This document shows positions 9,654 through 19,245 of a DNA stretch of 30,133 bases, in pieces (the first letter of the stretch is position 1; every line of letters starts with the position of its first letter). Location: contig BFEA01000265.1 of assembly GCA_003427395.1 (NCBI GenBank), positions 1,670,473-1,700,605 of the forward strand. Reading direction: 5' to 3'. The position numbers and the translations under genes were made by a program. This DNA is from Chara braunii (lineage: Eukaryota; Streptophyta; Charophyceae; Charales; Characeae). The notes under the pieces are model-generated. The model was not told the DNA's origin, made no database searches, and saw only the letters and a list, made by a program, of their open reading frames with translations.

Positions 9654-9668
9654 TGGCGACTCTGGCGA
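9654..9668 (+). promoter_or_regulatory. Candidate primer binding site
   Basis: TGGCGACTCTGGCGA follows TTTGACA plus GG. A site starting with TGG, complementary to a tRNA CCA end, is expected right after a 5' LTR. The priming tRNA was not identified. Confidence 0.5.
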
Positions 9669-10384
9669 TCCACTCTATATGGGGGAGATTCTGCCATAGG
9701 TCTACCTTTCTTTGGGCACTGGCTTAGAGATAGACCTAGGCTTGGTTATTAGGAGAGTCTTGAGTGAGAACGTGTCATGGGGATTTGATCTCCATACATT
9801 GACGATTTGACTTGGACATTGACCTGTCGTATGATACACGTCTTCTTTGGGCATTCGATCTAGGATTTGGACTAGTTTCAGCCTGATCCTACGAGGATCA
9901 TCTTTTGTTATCACTGATAACAGGTCGGTTGGTTGATCGTCGACTCATCGGCTCACGACACAACTTTGCTTATACTTGTACCTCAACTTGATTGCCTTAG
10001 CCCTGAAATGTGATATGTTTCTTTGAGGGTTTTAACCGGACTTCTTTTAAATGGCCATTATAAAGAATTTATGAGATTTATGAAAAGTTGAACTATAACT
10101 GGGGCTCGAGTGTGTGAGGCGTGGTGAGAGTTACAAGGAACAGTAAAGTTGACCACATTGGTGTATGGCAATGTGGCTATTGTGTGCGTCTATGTTTTAT
10201 GCAAGTTAGTATTTTGGAGCTTGGTACATGGGTCATACTTTGGAGGCAGTGAGAATGACAACCATGTGCCGCACGATTTGCATACCTGATGGGTTTATGT
10301 TTTCCCCCTCTTTTGTTGTTATCTCGAGTCCTAATCTGATATGTGAGTGTTGGGATGCTCATTTATTTATTGATCGATTTGCTT
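9669..10384. other. Gene-free stretch between LTR-like segment and Ty3 copy 2
   Basis: No open frame over about 70 codons and no domain. It could be the first part of the internal leader of the element whose LTR ends at 9651, cut off by copy 2. I see no other signal. Confidence 0.4.
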
Positions 10385-11340
10385 GTTAATTTTTATAGTT
10401 GGACGTTGTAGTCCGTGGCAGCCGTCAAAGTCAAACCCATTGACTTCTTTCCAGGCCCTAAATGATGGAGCCGGTCTCCAGGGCAATAAGAGACGATTGC
10501 CACCACGGGTATGAACTTGTGTACCACCCACTCTTCACAGGGTGCAGAAGAGGGTGTGGTCCTCAACCGCACATGGCGGTTGTTTAGCGTCGAGAGATCA
10601 TTCCCTTAAAGTGCGTGTCGGCCGACACTTGAGTGTCGAATGCGACCCTCGAGATTAACAAGGACCGCACGAGTATGGGTACTACATAGTACGCCATCAT
10701 TGCGACTGCTTATGTATGTTTGCATTGCGAGTCGATATGAGTTAGCCCTGCGCCCGCGCGATTTTAAACTAAGTCTCGCGCGCGTCGCCTATCTGATTTC
10801 CGCATCGGAAAGTTATGGGATAGCTACTAAGGGACTAGGAATGTTATCACGTTGTTTGTTTTGTGTCGTTTTGTATATGTATGTGTGCGTGTGTGTGTTT
10901 CTATTTTTATGTTCTTTAGAGTGGTGTGCGCGTCGTGTGTGGGATGCGTCCTAGTCGACCGACGATGGGTCGCGCTTGGGACTTCAGACCCCCAAGATGT
11001 CGGTTCGCGTGCGGGTCCTATAGAGGTGTATTACCGCACGTACACCCTATGCTACAGCGAACGAGAAACGCCCTCGGCTGGGCCACCTCTGCGATTGCAG
11101 CTGATCAGCTTTCGCACTGTGGACTGGTAGCTCGGCGGGGATACGCCCACCGAAGGGAGGTGACAACTCCNGTAAGGTGGAGGTAAGTCGTGCCTCGCCT
11201 AGGCCCTATCCTGTCGTAGGGGCTCGCGAGAGGTATGGATGGCGCACTCGGCCAGAGCGGTTTGCGGAAGCTCCATGTATATTCGCGACGAGGATTTAGA
11301 CCGACTCCTGCGTGACGCGGCCGGGAGGGTCCCGCGCTGC
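10385..11340 (+). mobile_element. LTR/leader-like segment of Ty3 copy 2
   Basis: It is collinear with 1476-2170 (see the shared blocks AGTTGGACGTT, CCCTATGCTAC, TAGCTCGGCGGGGATAC and the stretch at 11228-11253). The segment is longer than in copy 1 (about 850 against 610 bp between outer blocks), with a GT-rich run near 10872-10902 and CG-rich DNA around 10755-10790. One ambiguous base lies at 11171. Exact LTR limits are not visible. Confidence 0.6.
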
Positions 11341-11360
11341 TTAGTGCGGTGCCAGACTGA

Positions 11361-12224
11361 TGCGCTCGACACCGCATACCATCAGATTGCAATCCGGCCC
11401 GAGGATCAACACAAAACCGCGTTTCAGACCAGGTACGGTCCCTACGAGTTTGTGGTGATGCCTTTCGGCCTTTGCAATGCTCCTAGCACCTTTCAGCAAG
11501 CTATGAATCGGATCTTTCATGACTACTTGGGCAAGTTTATCATTGTCTCGATGACATACTTATCTTCAATAGGACTTTCGAGGAGCATGTTGGTCATCTA
11601 GACAAATTCCTTAGTCTCCTTCGGCAGCACCAGTTCAAGATTAACCGGGAGAAGTGCGAGTTTGGCCGCACCCGGAACTTGTATCTGGGTTATGAGATTT
11701 CCGCAAAGGGATTGAAGCCCGATGACGCGAAGGTGGCCAGCTTTCGTGACTGGCCGCGTCCTCAGTCTGTGACTGAAATGAGGTCCTTCTTAGGGATGAC
11801 CTGTTACTACCGTAATTTTGTAAAGAACTATAGCACAGTGATCGCACCTCTGGCTGACCTAACACGCCTTGACACCCCGTGGGAGTTGACAGACAGGTGT
11901 GAGGTTGCTTTCAGACATCTGAAGCACTCCTTAACACACCATGGGGTCTTGAAACTTCTTGATCCTGACAAGCCATTTAAAGTAACCACAAATGCCAGTC
12001 AATATGGAATTGGTGTTGTGTTTGCACAGCAGGAAGGGCCAAAGTTGAGACCGGTCAAGTACAAAACGATGCTCTCTCAGAAGTTGGCCAAGTCCACCTA
12101 TGAGGAGCTCTATGCGATCCATAAGGCGCTAACCCACTGGAGGCACTACCTCCTTGGGAGGTTCTTCTACGCCAGGACTGATCATCAGACCCTGAAGTGG
12201 ATGAGAACCCAACTGGTGCTCTCC
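11361..12224 (+). pseudogene. pol: Ty3 copy 2 reverse transcriptase and RNase H
   Basis: RT starts at TAYHQIAIRPEDQHKTAF and continues through YEFVVMPFGLCNAPSTFQ. At the catalytic box the Tyr codon is disrupted by a small indel near 11545, after which LDDILIF and the thumb (FKINREKCEF) run in a new frame that stays open from 11547 to 12308. The connection NLYLGYEIS, WPRP and FLGMTCYYRNFV leads to RNase H. Its first catalytic Asp is replaced (VTTNAS where TDAS is usual); Glu (STYEELYA, one residue short) and Asp (ARTDHQTLK) remain. The upstream frame (from 11239) fuses about 40 leader-encoded residues to RT, a by-product of the deletion. Not functional. Confidence 0.93.
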
Positions 12225-13187
12225 GGCAACCAACCTGCTGCAGTAGTTCTTGTGGCCCACAATGATGAGAGACGTCAAGTTGTACGTGGAGACTTGTTAG
12301 GGATGTGAGAGCGACGAGCCATGTACACAGGCCCCTCTTGGGCTTCTCAAGCCCCTTTCGATACCGGAAAGGCCTGGTGAGAGCCTGTCCATGGATTTCA
12401 TGGACACGCTGGTCACCAGCAAGAGTGGAATGAGATATGTCTATGTCATTGAGGAGACGCCCGAAACAACCAAAACCGAGTACATGATTAAGTTGTTTAA
12501 AGAAAACTTGGTCAGGGATTTTGCACTCCCAAAGTCTATAGTTAGTGACCGGGATGTGCGATTTACCAGCGAATTGTGGAAAGCCACAGCTGCAGAGCAA
12601 GGGACACAGTTGTAGATGACTTCTGGGAACCACCCAGAGGCAAACAGGCAAGAAGAGCACCAGAACCGCGTTGTACAACACCTGTTGAGGCACTATATCA
12701 AGCCTAACTAGGTGGACTGGGATGAGAAACTTGCTCTCATCGCCAGCCTGTACAACAACCTTGTGCACAACGCAACAGGGGTAAGCCCTAACAGTATGCT
12801 ACTGACCTTCAAGCATAGATTGCCCCCTAGACTTTTTGCTACCTGAGAACCAGCCAACTGCTGCGCCTGGCACGTTAGAGTTCACCTGTCGATATGAACG
12901 CCTGATGCAACAAGTTGTAGAGCAAATGCATAAAGCGCAGGCGGCAATGATAGGCGCATGGGGATAGAGTCTGGGTCAAAGCCTCTGAACTGGGATAGGA
13001 GCATGGGATATCCCGCAAACTCATGCCATAGTACTTCGGGCCAGGGGACGTTCGAGATGTTGTTGGGGATGATTCGGATGGGCCATCATATGTATTTCGG
13101 ATCCCTGGTCACCACCGCATCTACCCTGTTTTTCATGCCTCTACGCTCGCACCTTTCGGGGACACTGATCAGTTTCCCTCTTGTCGC
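12225..13187 (+). pseudogene. pol: Ty3 copy 2 integrase, several stops
   Basis: In a new frame the sequence joins at PATNLLQ, then a stop, FLWPTMMRDVKLYVETC, stop and GC. This is the second half of the zinc-binding domain; its two His are lost with the deletion. The linker APLGLLKPL and SMDFMD (first core Asp) follow. SGMRYVYVI then jumps to ETPETTKTEY, missing the usual residues after the second strand. IVSDRDVRF holds the second core Asp and MTSGNHPEANRQEE the Glu region. Stops occur at 12613 and 12709. The C-terminal part (LYNNLVHNATGVSPN, later WVKASELG, DVRDVVGDDSDGPSY) runs up to the chromodomain with further frame breaks before 13032. Confidence 0.88.
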
Positions 13188-13433
13188 TCCATGCTGCCCC
13201 CAACCATGGACGAAGAGATCGACATCGACAACATAGTGGACCACAGAGAAATGCCAGTTCCAAGACCAACAGGCAGGGGACGTCCTCCTAAGCCGAAGCT
13301 GCAATATCGCGTTCGGTTCAGACACCACACTGATCCTAAAGAGGACATATGGTTTTCCCGGGAGGAACTGATGCAGACCGCTCCACATGTTGTGGCCCAC
13401 TATGAGAAGTCACTGCAGAAAGGAAAGCGCTAG
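13188..13433 (+). pseudogene. pol: Ty3 copy 2 chromodomain at Pol C terminus
   Basis: The open frame (clear from 13032) reads IDIDNIVDHREM, a Pro/Gly/Arg-rich insert, then LQYRVRFRHHTDPKEDIWFS and EELMQTAPHVVAHYEKSLQ, ending at 13433. This matches the strand-strand-helix layout of chromodomains at the end of chromovirus integrases, which guide insertion to marked chromatin. The middle is longer than usual (PVPRPTGRGRPPKPK). The aromatic cage residues are partly changed. This module is intact as an ORF, unlike the rest of the element. Confidence 0.8.
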
Positions 13434-14740
13434 ATTGAGTAATTAAACTTCTCAGAGGACCGTCGAAGTATGGAGGAGGGAATGCGAGGCTCAAGGCCTC
13501 GATGAGCCCTACTGGGCCTTGTTTTCAGCAATATCAGCCGCCGTAAGTGAAGGCAAGCCTGACCAAGGATGAGAGGCCTATTTCAGGCATTCCACGCAAC
13601 TGGGAAATTTAGGGAGTTGCGCAGCGCCAGTTGCTTGAGAAGAACCCAGGCCTTGCTTGCCTTCTTTAATGTATTTGAGGCAGGCCCTGGGCTGGACACG
13701 GAGCATGGACTGCGCACAGTCCACTGGCAGTTGGACACGGGTAACCACCCCAGGCCCTGTTTCTGATTCCCTTGGACCGGGGCTCAGCCACTTGGGGCCT
13801 GCCGGAAGCTTTTGGGTAGGGGCCCAGTACAGCCAGGCAGCACGCAGCAGGCAGGCCATTTCTATATAGGAAAGTGCCTGCCCCCGCATTCGCCATTTGG
13901 GCACTTGCTACATGTTGCGCAAGCGCTGCTGCGCTACTGGCAGGCAAGCGCCCACACGCTCACGGGCGAGCAAGGTGCATGCAGGCAGCCATGGCCGAGC
14001 TGGCCTGCGAGGTGCTGGATGGTGCGCATGGTGGTCCTTCTGTGCACGCGGCATCTTTGGGGGGGATCGAGGTTGTGAGTGATGCGTGAGACATACCTGG
14101 TGCTTGAGGCGAACGGCATTAACCGAGATCTGGTCGTACTTCGGGGAGCTGTTGACGTCACCACAACATTGTAGATAGGCTAGATAGGATCTGCCATTCT
14201 AGTCTGGGCGCTGAGCGCCAGATAGGAAGTCGACGTTGGTTCATTGTTGATGATGATGAGACTATTCCAACATTGTCACTTGTGAGCTTATGCTGTGCTC
14301 TTATTTGGTGGAACTCGAGTTGCAATTCTGCTTTCAGTTCGAGGTCATGACTATCTGGTTTCATGTGTATGATGCTGCTTGGTTTCTGGAATTCGCTATC
14401 GTTCATTTCCCTTGCACGAAGAACAGGAAAGGACAAAAGGAGTAAAGAAAGGGAGGGGAAGAGAGGCAAGAAAAATCTTACCAAACATAGGAGAGCAGCT
14501 CGCGGAAGCTGGACACACAAAGAATCATTGCAAGCGGAAGAAGGGAGCGGCCCACCTGCTGCCGCTTCATCATCACACGTTCGAGCGGTCTCGTTTGCCT
14601 CTTAAGGTAAGATCGAAAGTCCATTCTACCCACCCCACGATGTGCAGGTGACAACGTGAGGACGACGCGAAAACGTGAGAAGGGACAAGCACGTATCACG
14701 AAAGGAAGACAACTTTAGACAAAATGAGAAGGGAGAGTAG
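13434..14740. other. Gene-free stretch after Ty3 copy 2
   Basis: No 3' LTR of copy 2 is recognisable. Open frames here are short, overlap one another on both strands and carry no domain. A TATA-like TCTATATAGG lies near 13860-13869. A near-palindrome TCTGGGCGCTGAGCGCCAGA sits near 14202. Base composition is GC-rich to about 14080, then mixed. Confidence 0.45.
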
Positions 14741-14746
14741 CGATGA

Positions 14747-14807
14747 ATTCGTTGCTGGATTTAGAGACGAGTTATTCGTTGCTGGATTTATAGACGAGTT
14801 ATTCAGG
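14747..14807. repeat. 27-bp tandem duplication
   Basis: ATTCGTTGCTGGATTTAGAG plus ACGAGTT (14747-14773) is repeated with one change at 14774-14800, followed by the start of a third unit (ATTC). A recent replication slip is likely. Confidence 0.85.
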
Positions 14808-15258
14808 AAGTAAACACAAACGAAATTACACAATTATCCACTTTAACGACGGATAGAAAGCAGCTCCCGAGTAAAGTTTGGTTCAAGTAGACATAGAAGT
14901 AGGAGTAGAACCTACCTATACTAATGTTATGAACCTGGTTGCTTGTTGTAGGAAGACCAACACTCGCTCACATAGACTTCCAGGTATGCCCATACATACA
15001 CAGAAGCAAGGGGAGACGATGGGAGTATCACACCGCACAGGGAGAGTGAAACACAGCGGAAGACTTAACCATGTGATATGACAGAGTACACTGAAAGTGC
15101 AATTCACTCCACAAAATCCTCACAGCCAGTCACAAAGGAAAGCCGAGTGAGAAGATCACATCCAAAAAACAATGAAACAAAGATAGTTCACACATGGTAT
15201 CAACACTGTTTATAAAACTCGGAGTATCGTTTTGTCAAAATAGTCTCAGAAACACGGT
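14808..15258. other. Gene-free stretch
   Basis: Only short open frames without domains are present. TGGTATCA at 15195 followed by GTTTATAAAAC at 15208 is the only motif-like text; see rejected items. Confidence 0.4.
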
Positions 15259-15282
15259 GCGCTGCTCAGAAATGAGCAGCGC
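15259..15282. other. Perfect 10-bp hairpin with GAAA loop
   Basis: GCGCTGCTCA (15259-15268) and TGAGCAGCGC (15273-15282) are perfect complements around the tetraloop GAAA, a stable GNRA loop if transcribed on the plus strand. A short C-rich tract follows. It is not accompanied by a known RNA gene or transposon end that I recognise. Confidence 0.75.
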
Positions 15283-16900
15283 TTCTCCCCCAACCCAGAG
15301 TAACCGCCATCTACTACCCCAGAACCCCTGAAACAACCAGCACCACCCAGATACTGCCTCCAAAGGGAAGCGCCACCCTGAACCAGGCCACTGAGGCCAA
15401 GCACCTCTCAAAGGATGGAGAAGAAGACCAACACCACAATCTCTGATGAAGATGAAATGCCAGATGACTTCCTAGTGAAGATCTGCAGCAGCGCCACCTT
15501 TCCTCACAAAGGAGATCTCTGAGGAAGCAAGCTGCAGCCATGGCTGCAGCGCCACTACCCTGAAACCCTACTCCTGAGGAGGGTTCAGCAGGGCACCAAC
15601 TTCTCCTGCTCCCAACAGACCTCAGATAGCCCAGACCTCTGGACAGCCCCGCGTGCTGTCAGAGAGCAGCGAAGGTCCCAGCTATGGCTGACGCTTCGAG
15701 GGTCTCGCTATGTCTGTCTCCTCCAACGCTGAAGTCGTCACCACTCCAGTTCACGCGTTGCGCAGTCTCGATGTACACCGTACCAACTGCCAAAAGCCTT
15801 GAACAGACTTCTACTCGACCTAGACCGGACTGACTGGACCGACCGATACCGTTTCAGTTTCGGCCTCACCGGCCTCTCCCTACCCGGCTATAGGTTATAA
15901 GACCAGTCTAACAGCTTAGGCCCGTAGGTCTGTCTGCCTCGGTGATAGCCCCAGGTCTGCTATTCGCAGTTAGGGTAGCTGTAGGAAATTCGAGTTAGTG
16001 CAGGCCTGAAATTTTCCCCGAATTTACAGATATGTCCCTCACGAATTTTCCCCACAGTCAGATATCTCGGTCAGCCCTCAGCCAAACAAAATTATGAATA
16101 CAGAGTACCTATGTTACAGCCTCGAGGCGACGGGCCGCAGGCTGCAGAATCAGCAAGTCATTGCACTAAGACATACGGAGTCTATAGACGACAATCCCAC
16201 AAGAGATCCATTTATTTTTACTCCCAACAAAACTCCCCAAGTACTCGGAACCAGCAACTCACTTGAAACTCCGCCAACAATAGTGGGAGCGAATATAACA
16301 AGTCCATCTACCCACCCCCATCTCCCTGCACTCCCGCCAAAGCGTCCCTAGCCCTATCACTTTCAGACAGCCAAACACTCCCCTGTCCACATCACCCACT
16401 GAAGCACACGTTCCACACTAACAGATCACCTCGCCGACCGCTCGCAGCACACACCCTCCCCCCCCACAATCCCCCATCCCTCCAGTCGTTCAATCCCACA
16501 ATTGTCCAGCGCAGTTCTAAGGCAATCCGAAACAGGAACCAGACAAGGTAGGCCCAAACAGACGGATTTGAAGCAGGCAAAGCCATTGAGAGCAAATTAA
16601 TATTTTGGATTATTCATTGTTTCAACTTTCAAGTCATTATTATATATAACTTTAAATCTCTTCATTGTTTTTAGCATTAAAACTCAAAATTTTATTCGTG
16701 CTTCCGAGGAGGGCAATTCTCTCCAGAAGAGGAAATTCATATACGTAGCATTTCTCAGTACTTCTCCTATTTCAGTTAAATATTTTTTCTTCTCACCCTG
16801 TTTAAATCCTCAGCGAATTGTTCCGTAAAATACCCACGTCCCCTGATACAAATACTGCCACCCAAAAAGGGGGGGCACCCGCTGCAGTTTGCAAAATATG
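15283..16900. other. Gene-free stretch with recurring GCGCCAC text
   Basis: GAAGCGCCACCCTGAA (near 15367), GCAGCGCCACCTTTCC (near 15490) and GCAGCGCCACTACCCTGAA (near 15547) recur without a fixed period. The plus open frame 16094-16351 (85 aa) and others show no domain. AT-rich DNA lies at 16590-16700. C-rich DNA lies at 16455-16475. Confidence 0.4.
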
Positions 16901-17027
16901 CTCCCCAGGTGGGGAGGGTAAACGCTGTCATTTTCTTTGTTGTTGCAATATCAGCTTTCTGCACTTCCACAAATCCCGTTCCCCACGTGGGGAGGGTAAA
17001 TGCTGCCAAACTTTTGCCATCATTTTG

Positions 17028-17030
<3 letters not shown>
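16901..17030. repeat. 78-bp direct repeat with palindromic CCCC..GGGG heads
   Basis: CTCCCCAGGTGGGGAGGGTA at 16901 recurs as TTCCCCACGTGGGGAGGGTA at 16979, each followed by AACGCTG or AATGCTG and a T-rich tail. Each head is itself a near or perfect palindrome (CCCCACGTGGGG in the second). A degenerate third copy may start near 16857 (CCACCC..GGGGGGGCACCCGCTG). Confidence 0.7.
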
Positions 17031-17032
<2 letters not shown>

Positions 17033-17067
<35 letters not shown>

Positions 17068-17068
17068 N

Positions 17069-17117
<49 letters not shown>

Positions 17118-17134
17118 GCGCACGCGCGCGCGCG
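17033..17134. repeat. Compound microsatellite (CT)n-(CA)n-(CG)n
   Basis: CT repeats run to 17070 with one N at 17068, CA repeats follow to 17102, then CG repeats with one CA interruption to 17134. The three runs are joined without spacers. Alternating CA and CG tracts favour left-handed DNA. Short open frames across it are artefacts of the repeat. Confidence 0.95.
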
Positions 17135-17192
17135 ATAAAACGAAAAAAAAAAAAGCAAGCATGATTTCGCGCCACGTATCCTAACCACGTGC

Positions 17193-18022
17193 NNNNNNNN
17201 NNNNNNNNNNNNNNNNNNNNNNNNNNNNNNNNNNNNNNNNNNNNNNNNNNNNNNNNNNNNNNNNNNNNNNNNNNNNNNNNNNNNNNNNNNNNNNNNNNNN
17301 NNNNNNNNNNNNNNNNNNNNNNNNNNNNNNNNNNNNNNNNNNNNNNNNNNNNNNNNNNNNNNNNNNNNNNNNNNNNNNNNNNNNNNNNNNNNNNNNNNNN
17401 NNNNNNNNNNNNNNNNNNNNNNNNNNNNNNNNNNNNNNNNNNNNNNNNNNNNNNNNNNNNNNNNNNNNNNNNNNNNNNNNNNNNNNNNNNNNNNNNNNNN
17501 NNNNNNNNNNNNNNNNNNNNNNNNNNNNNNNNNNNNNNNNNNNNNNNNNNNNNNNNNNNNNNNNNNNNNNNNNNNNNNNNNNNNNNNNNNNNNNNNNNNN
17601 NNNNNNNNNNNNNNNNNNNNNNNNNNNNNNNNNNNNNNNNNNNNNNNNNNNNNNNNNNNNNNNNNNNNNNNNNNNNNNNNNNNNNNNNNNNNNNNNNNNN
17701 NNNNNNNNNNNNNNNNNNNNNNNNNNNNNNNNNNNNNNNNNNNNNNNNNNNNNNNNNNNNNNNNNNNNNNNNNNNNNNNNNNNNNNNNNNNNNNNNNNNN
17801 NNNNNNNNNNNNNNNNNNNNNNNNNNNNNNNNNNNNNNNNNNNNNNNNNNNNNNNNNNNNNNNNNNNNNNNNNNNNNNNNNNNNNNNNNNNNNNNNNNNN
17901 NNNNNNNNNNNNNNNNNNNNNNNNNNNNNNNNNNNNNNNNNNNNNNNNNNNNNNNNNNNNNNNNNNNNNNNNNNNNNNNNNNNNNNNNNNNNNNNNNNNN
18001 NNNNNNNNNNNNNNNNNNNNNN
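17193..18022. other. Assembly gap, 830 N
   Basis: An unbroken run of N lies between the compound microsatellite and a TCTA microsatellite. The true length and content are unknown. Simple repeats on both sides probably caused the gap. Confidence 0.99.
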
Positions 18023-18061
<39 letters not shown>

Positions 18062-18062
18062 C
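18023..18062. repeat. (TCTA)10 microsatellite at the gap edge
   Basis: Ten perfect TCTA units begin at the first base after the gap, so the array may extend into it. GT/GC-alternating text (18205-18260) follows on the far side. Confidence 0.95.
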
Positions 18063-18493
18063 TTGCGCGCACACCCACCCAACCACAGCTCGTGCATTTG
18101 TGTGAACCCCCCCAAAAAAGCACGACTCTGCCAGACTGTTTCATTGGACTTTCACCAACTCATCAGGAGGTTGAACCCCAACAGTCTGCCCATGATGCAT
18201 TCGTGTGCGTGCATGTGCGTGTGTTCGTGCGCGTGCGTGCGTGTGTTTGTGCATGTGCTTGTTCAAGCGGGAGGGTGGGCGGCCGTGTGAGTGAGTGTTG
18301 TCGCGTTCGCTATACACCGGCTCCGTACGCCGCCGAAGACATGCGCGCATGAGCGGGGGCCATACAGCTGCGCCCTATATGAGACCGGCCCCCCTGGAAC
18401 CAGTTTCTCCCCACGCCTGGCAGCCCTAGCTTCGGCTGCGCTGCGAACTTCTAATCCGGGCCGTTGGCCAACTGGTACCAGGCCGACGGCCCC
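18063..18493. other. Gene-free stretch, GT/GC-rich
   Basis: It contains an alternating GTGCGTG region near 18205-18260 and GC-rich text leading into the palindromes. A smaller inverted pair, GGGCCGTTGGCC and GGCCGACGGCCC, lies at about 18458-18492. No coding domain is present. Confidence 0.45.
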
Positions 18494-18612
18494 GATTGCC
18501 CCGCGATCTTAAAATTTTAAGATTGCGGGCCAATCCGGGCCGTCGGCCCGGTACGACCACAAACGGCCTGGATCGCCGCGCGATCTTAAAATCTTAAGAT
18601 TGCGGGGCAATC
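18494..18612. repeat. Two related long palindromes
   Basis: First: 18494-18514 against 18515-18535, 21-bp arms with no spacer and two mismatches, centre CTTAAAATTTTAAG. Second: 18571-18589 against 18594-18612, 19-bp arms with a 4-base spacer and a few mismatches. Both share the ATCTTAAAAT core, a GCGGG edge and CCAATC or GCAATC ends, and both are followed by GGGCCGTCGGCC-like or GGCCGTAGGGCC text. They look like two diverged copies of one foldback unit about 78 bp apart. Confidence 0.85.
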
Positions 18613-18744
18613 TTGGCCGTAGGGCCGGTAGGTCCGCAGACAGCCCGGGTGCCAAAATTCTCACATTAGGGACTTTTATAAGTGTAGGGATGCAGTCCTT
18701 TTACATTTTCCACATAAGTGTGTTGATATGTCCCCGAATGAAAA

Positions 18745-19245
18745 GTGTCCTGGGTCAGGGACATATTCAGATCTCCGGAGGAAATACCTGGCACAGAACC
18801 GGATGTCACTTACCTTAAGCGGGCACGCATCACAGTGATGATAGTCTGTCCGGACAGAGTTTATGCTCGCTGCCTGATCTCCCTTAACATTTTAAAATGC
18901 AGGAAAGGAGTGGTGTCTGTTACCAACTGGAAACTAAAACGTGCCCCACAACCAGAAGCGTCCAGGCACAGACAAACCATGTTGCAGAACAATTTCTGGA
19001 TCCAGTTCGACAACATCACTGAAGGCCTTCACAGCTTCATTGAGCGAAGACTGGCCGAAGCTCATCCAAACAACCCATTCATTGAATGTCTGGCTTCAGG
19101 CCCAGATTTTTTAGCCCCGAACCATGATTCACGATTCGCGTCTTCAAGTCCCCTCAAGGGTTCCACCTCAGTTTCCAGATGTCTGGGTGTTCCGAAAAAC
19201 GAATGGCCAAAAAATGATAGTCTTCCTATCCACTAAAACCACCCA
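18745..19245 (+). pseudogene. LINE ORF1, N-terminal part
   Basis: An open frame of 163 codons (18745-19236) begins at a Met and holds FWIQFDNITEGLHSFIERRLAE, a helical stretch. Similarity to a sensible protein then seems to move to the next frame for about 100 bases (VPPQFPDVWVFRKTNGQ, then FLSTKTTHG). It returns to the first frame for the zinc knuckle just after the stop at 19234. LINE ORF1 proteins bind element RNA as a ribonucleoprotein. I infer this part belongs to ORF1 from its position and the following knuckle. Confidence 0.6.

Larger units (their letters stand above)
10385..13433 (+). mobile_element. Ty3/gypsy copy 2, internally deleted, chromodomain type
   Basis: Order on the plus strand: LTR/leader-like part (10385-11340), RT from motif A onward, RNase H, integrase and chromodomain. 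Gag, zinc knuckle, protease and the RT fingers are absent; the leader joins RT between about 11335 and 11374. A second deletion near 12225 removes the RNase H tail and the start of integrase. No 3' LTR matching 10385-11100 is recognisable after 13433. The leader is collinear with that of copy 1. Confidence 0.85.

Noticed and set aside
12055-12768. 237-aa minus-strand open frame
   Set aside because: It lies opposite the clearly coding RNase H and integrase of copy 2 and shows no domain.
15195-15202. TGGTATCA as a primer binding site of a further LTR element
   Set aside because: Only eight bases match, and no LTR-like end or paired repeat was found around it.
15259-15300. Helitron 3' end at the GAAA hairpin
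   Set aside because: No CTRR terminus follows within about 12 bases and no Rep/helicase coding sequence is in the window.
17189-18352. 387-aa plus-strand open frame
   Set aside because: Mostly the run of N read as open sequence, plus the TCTA repeat.
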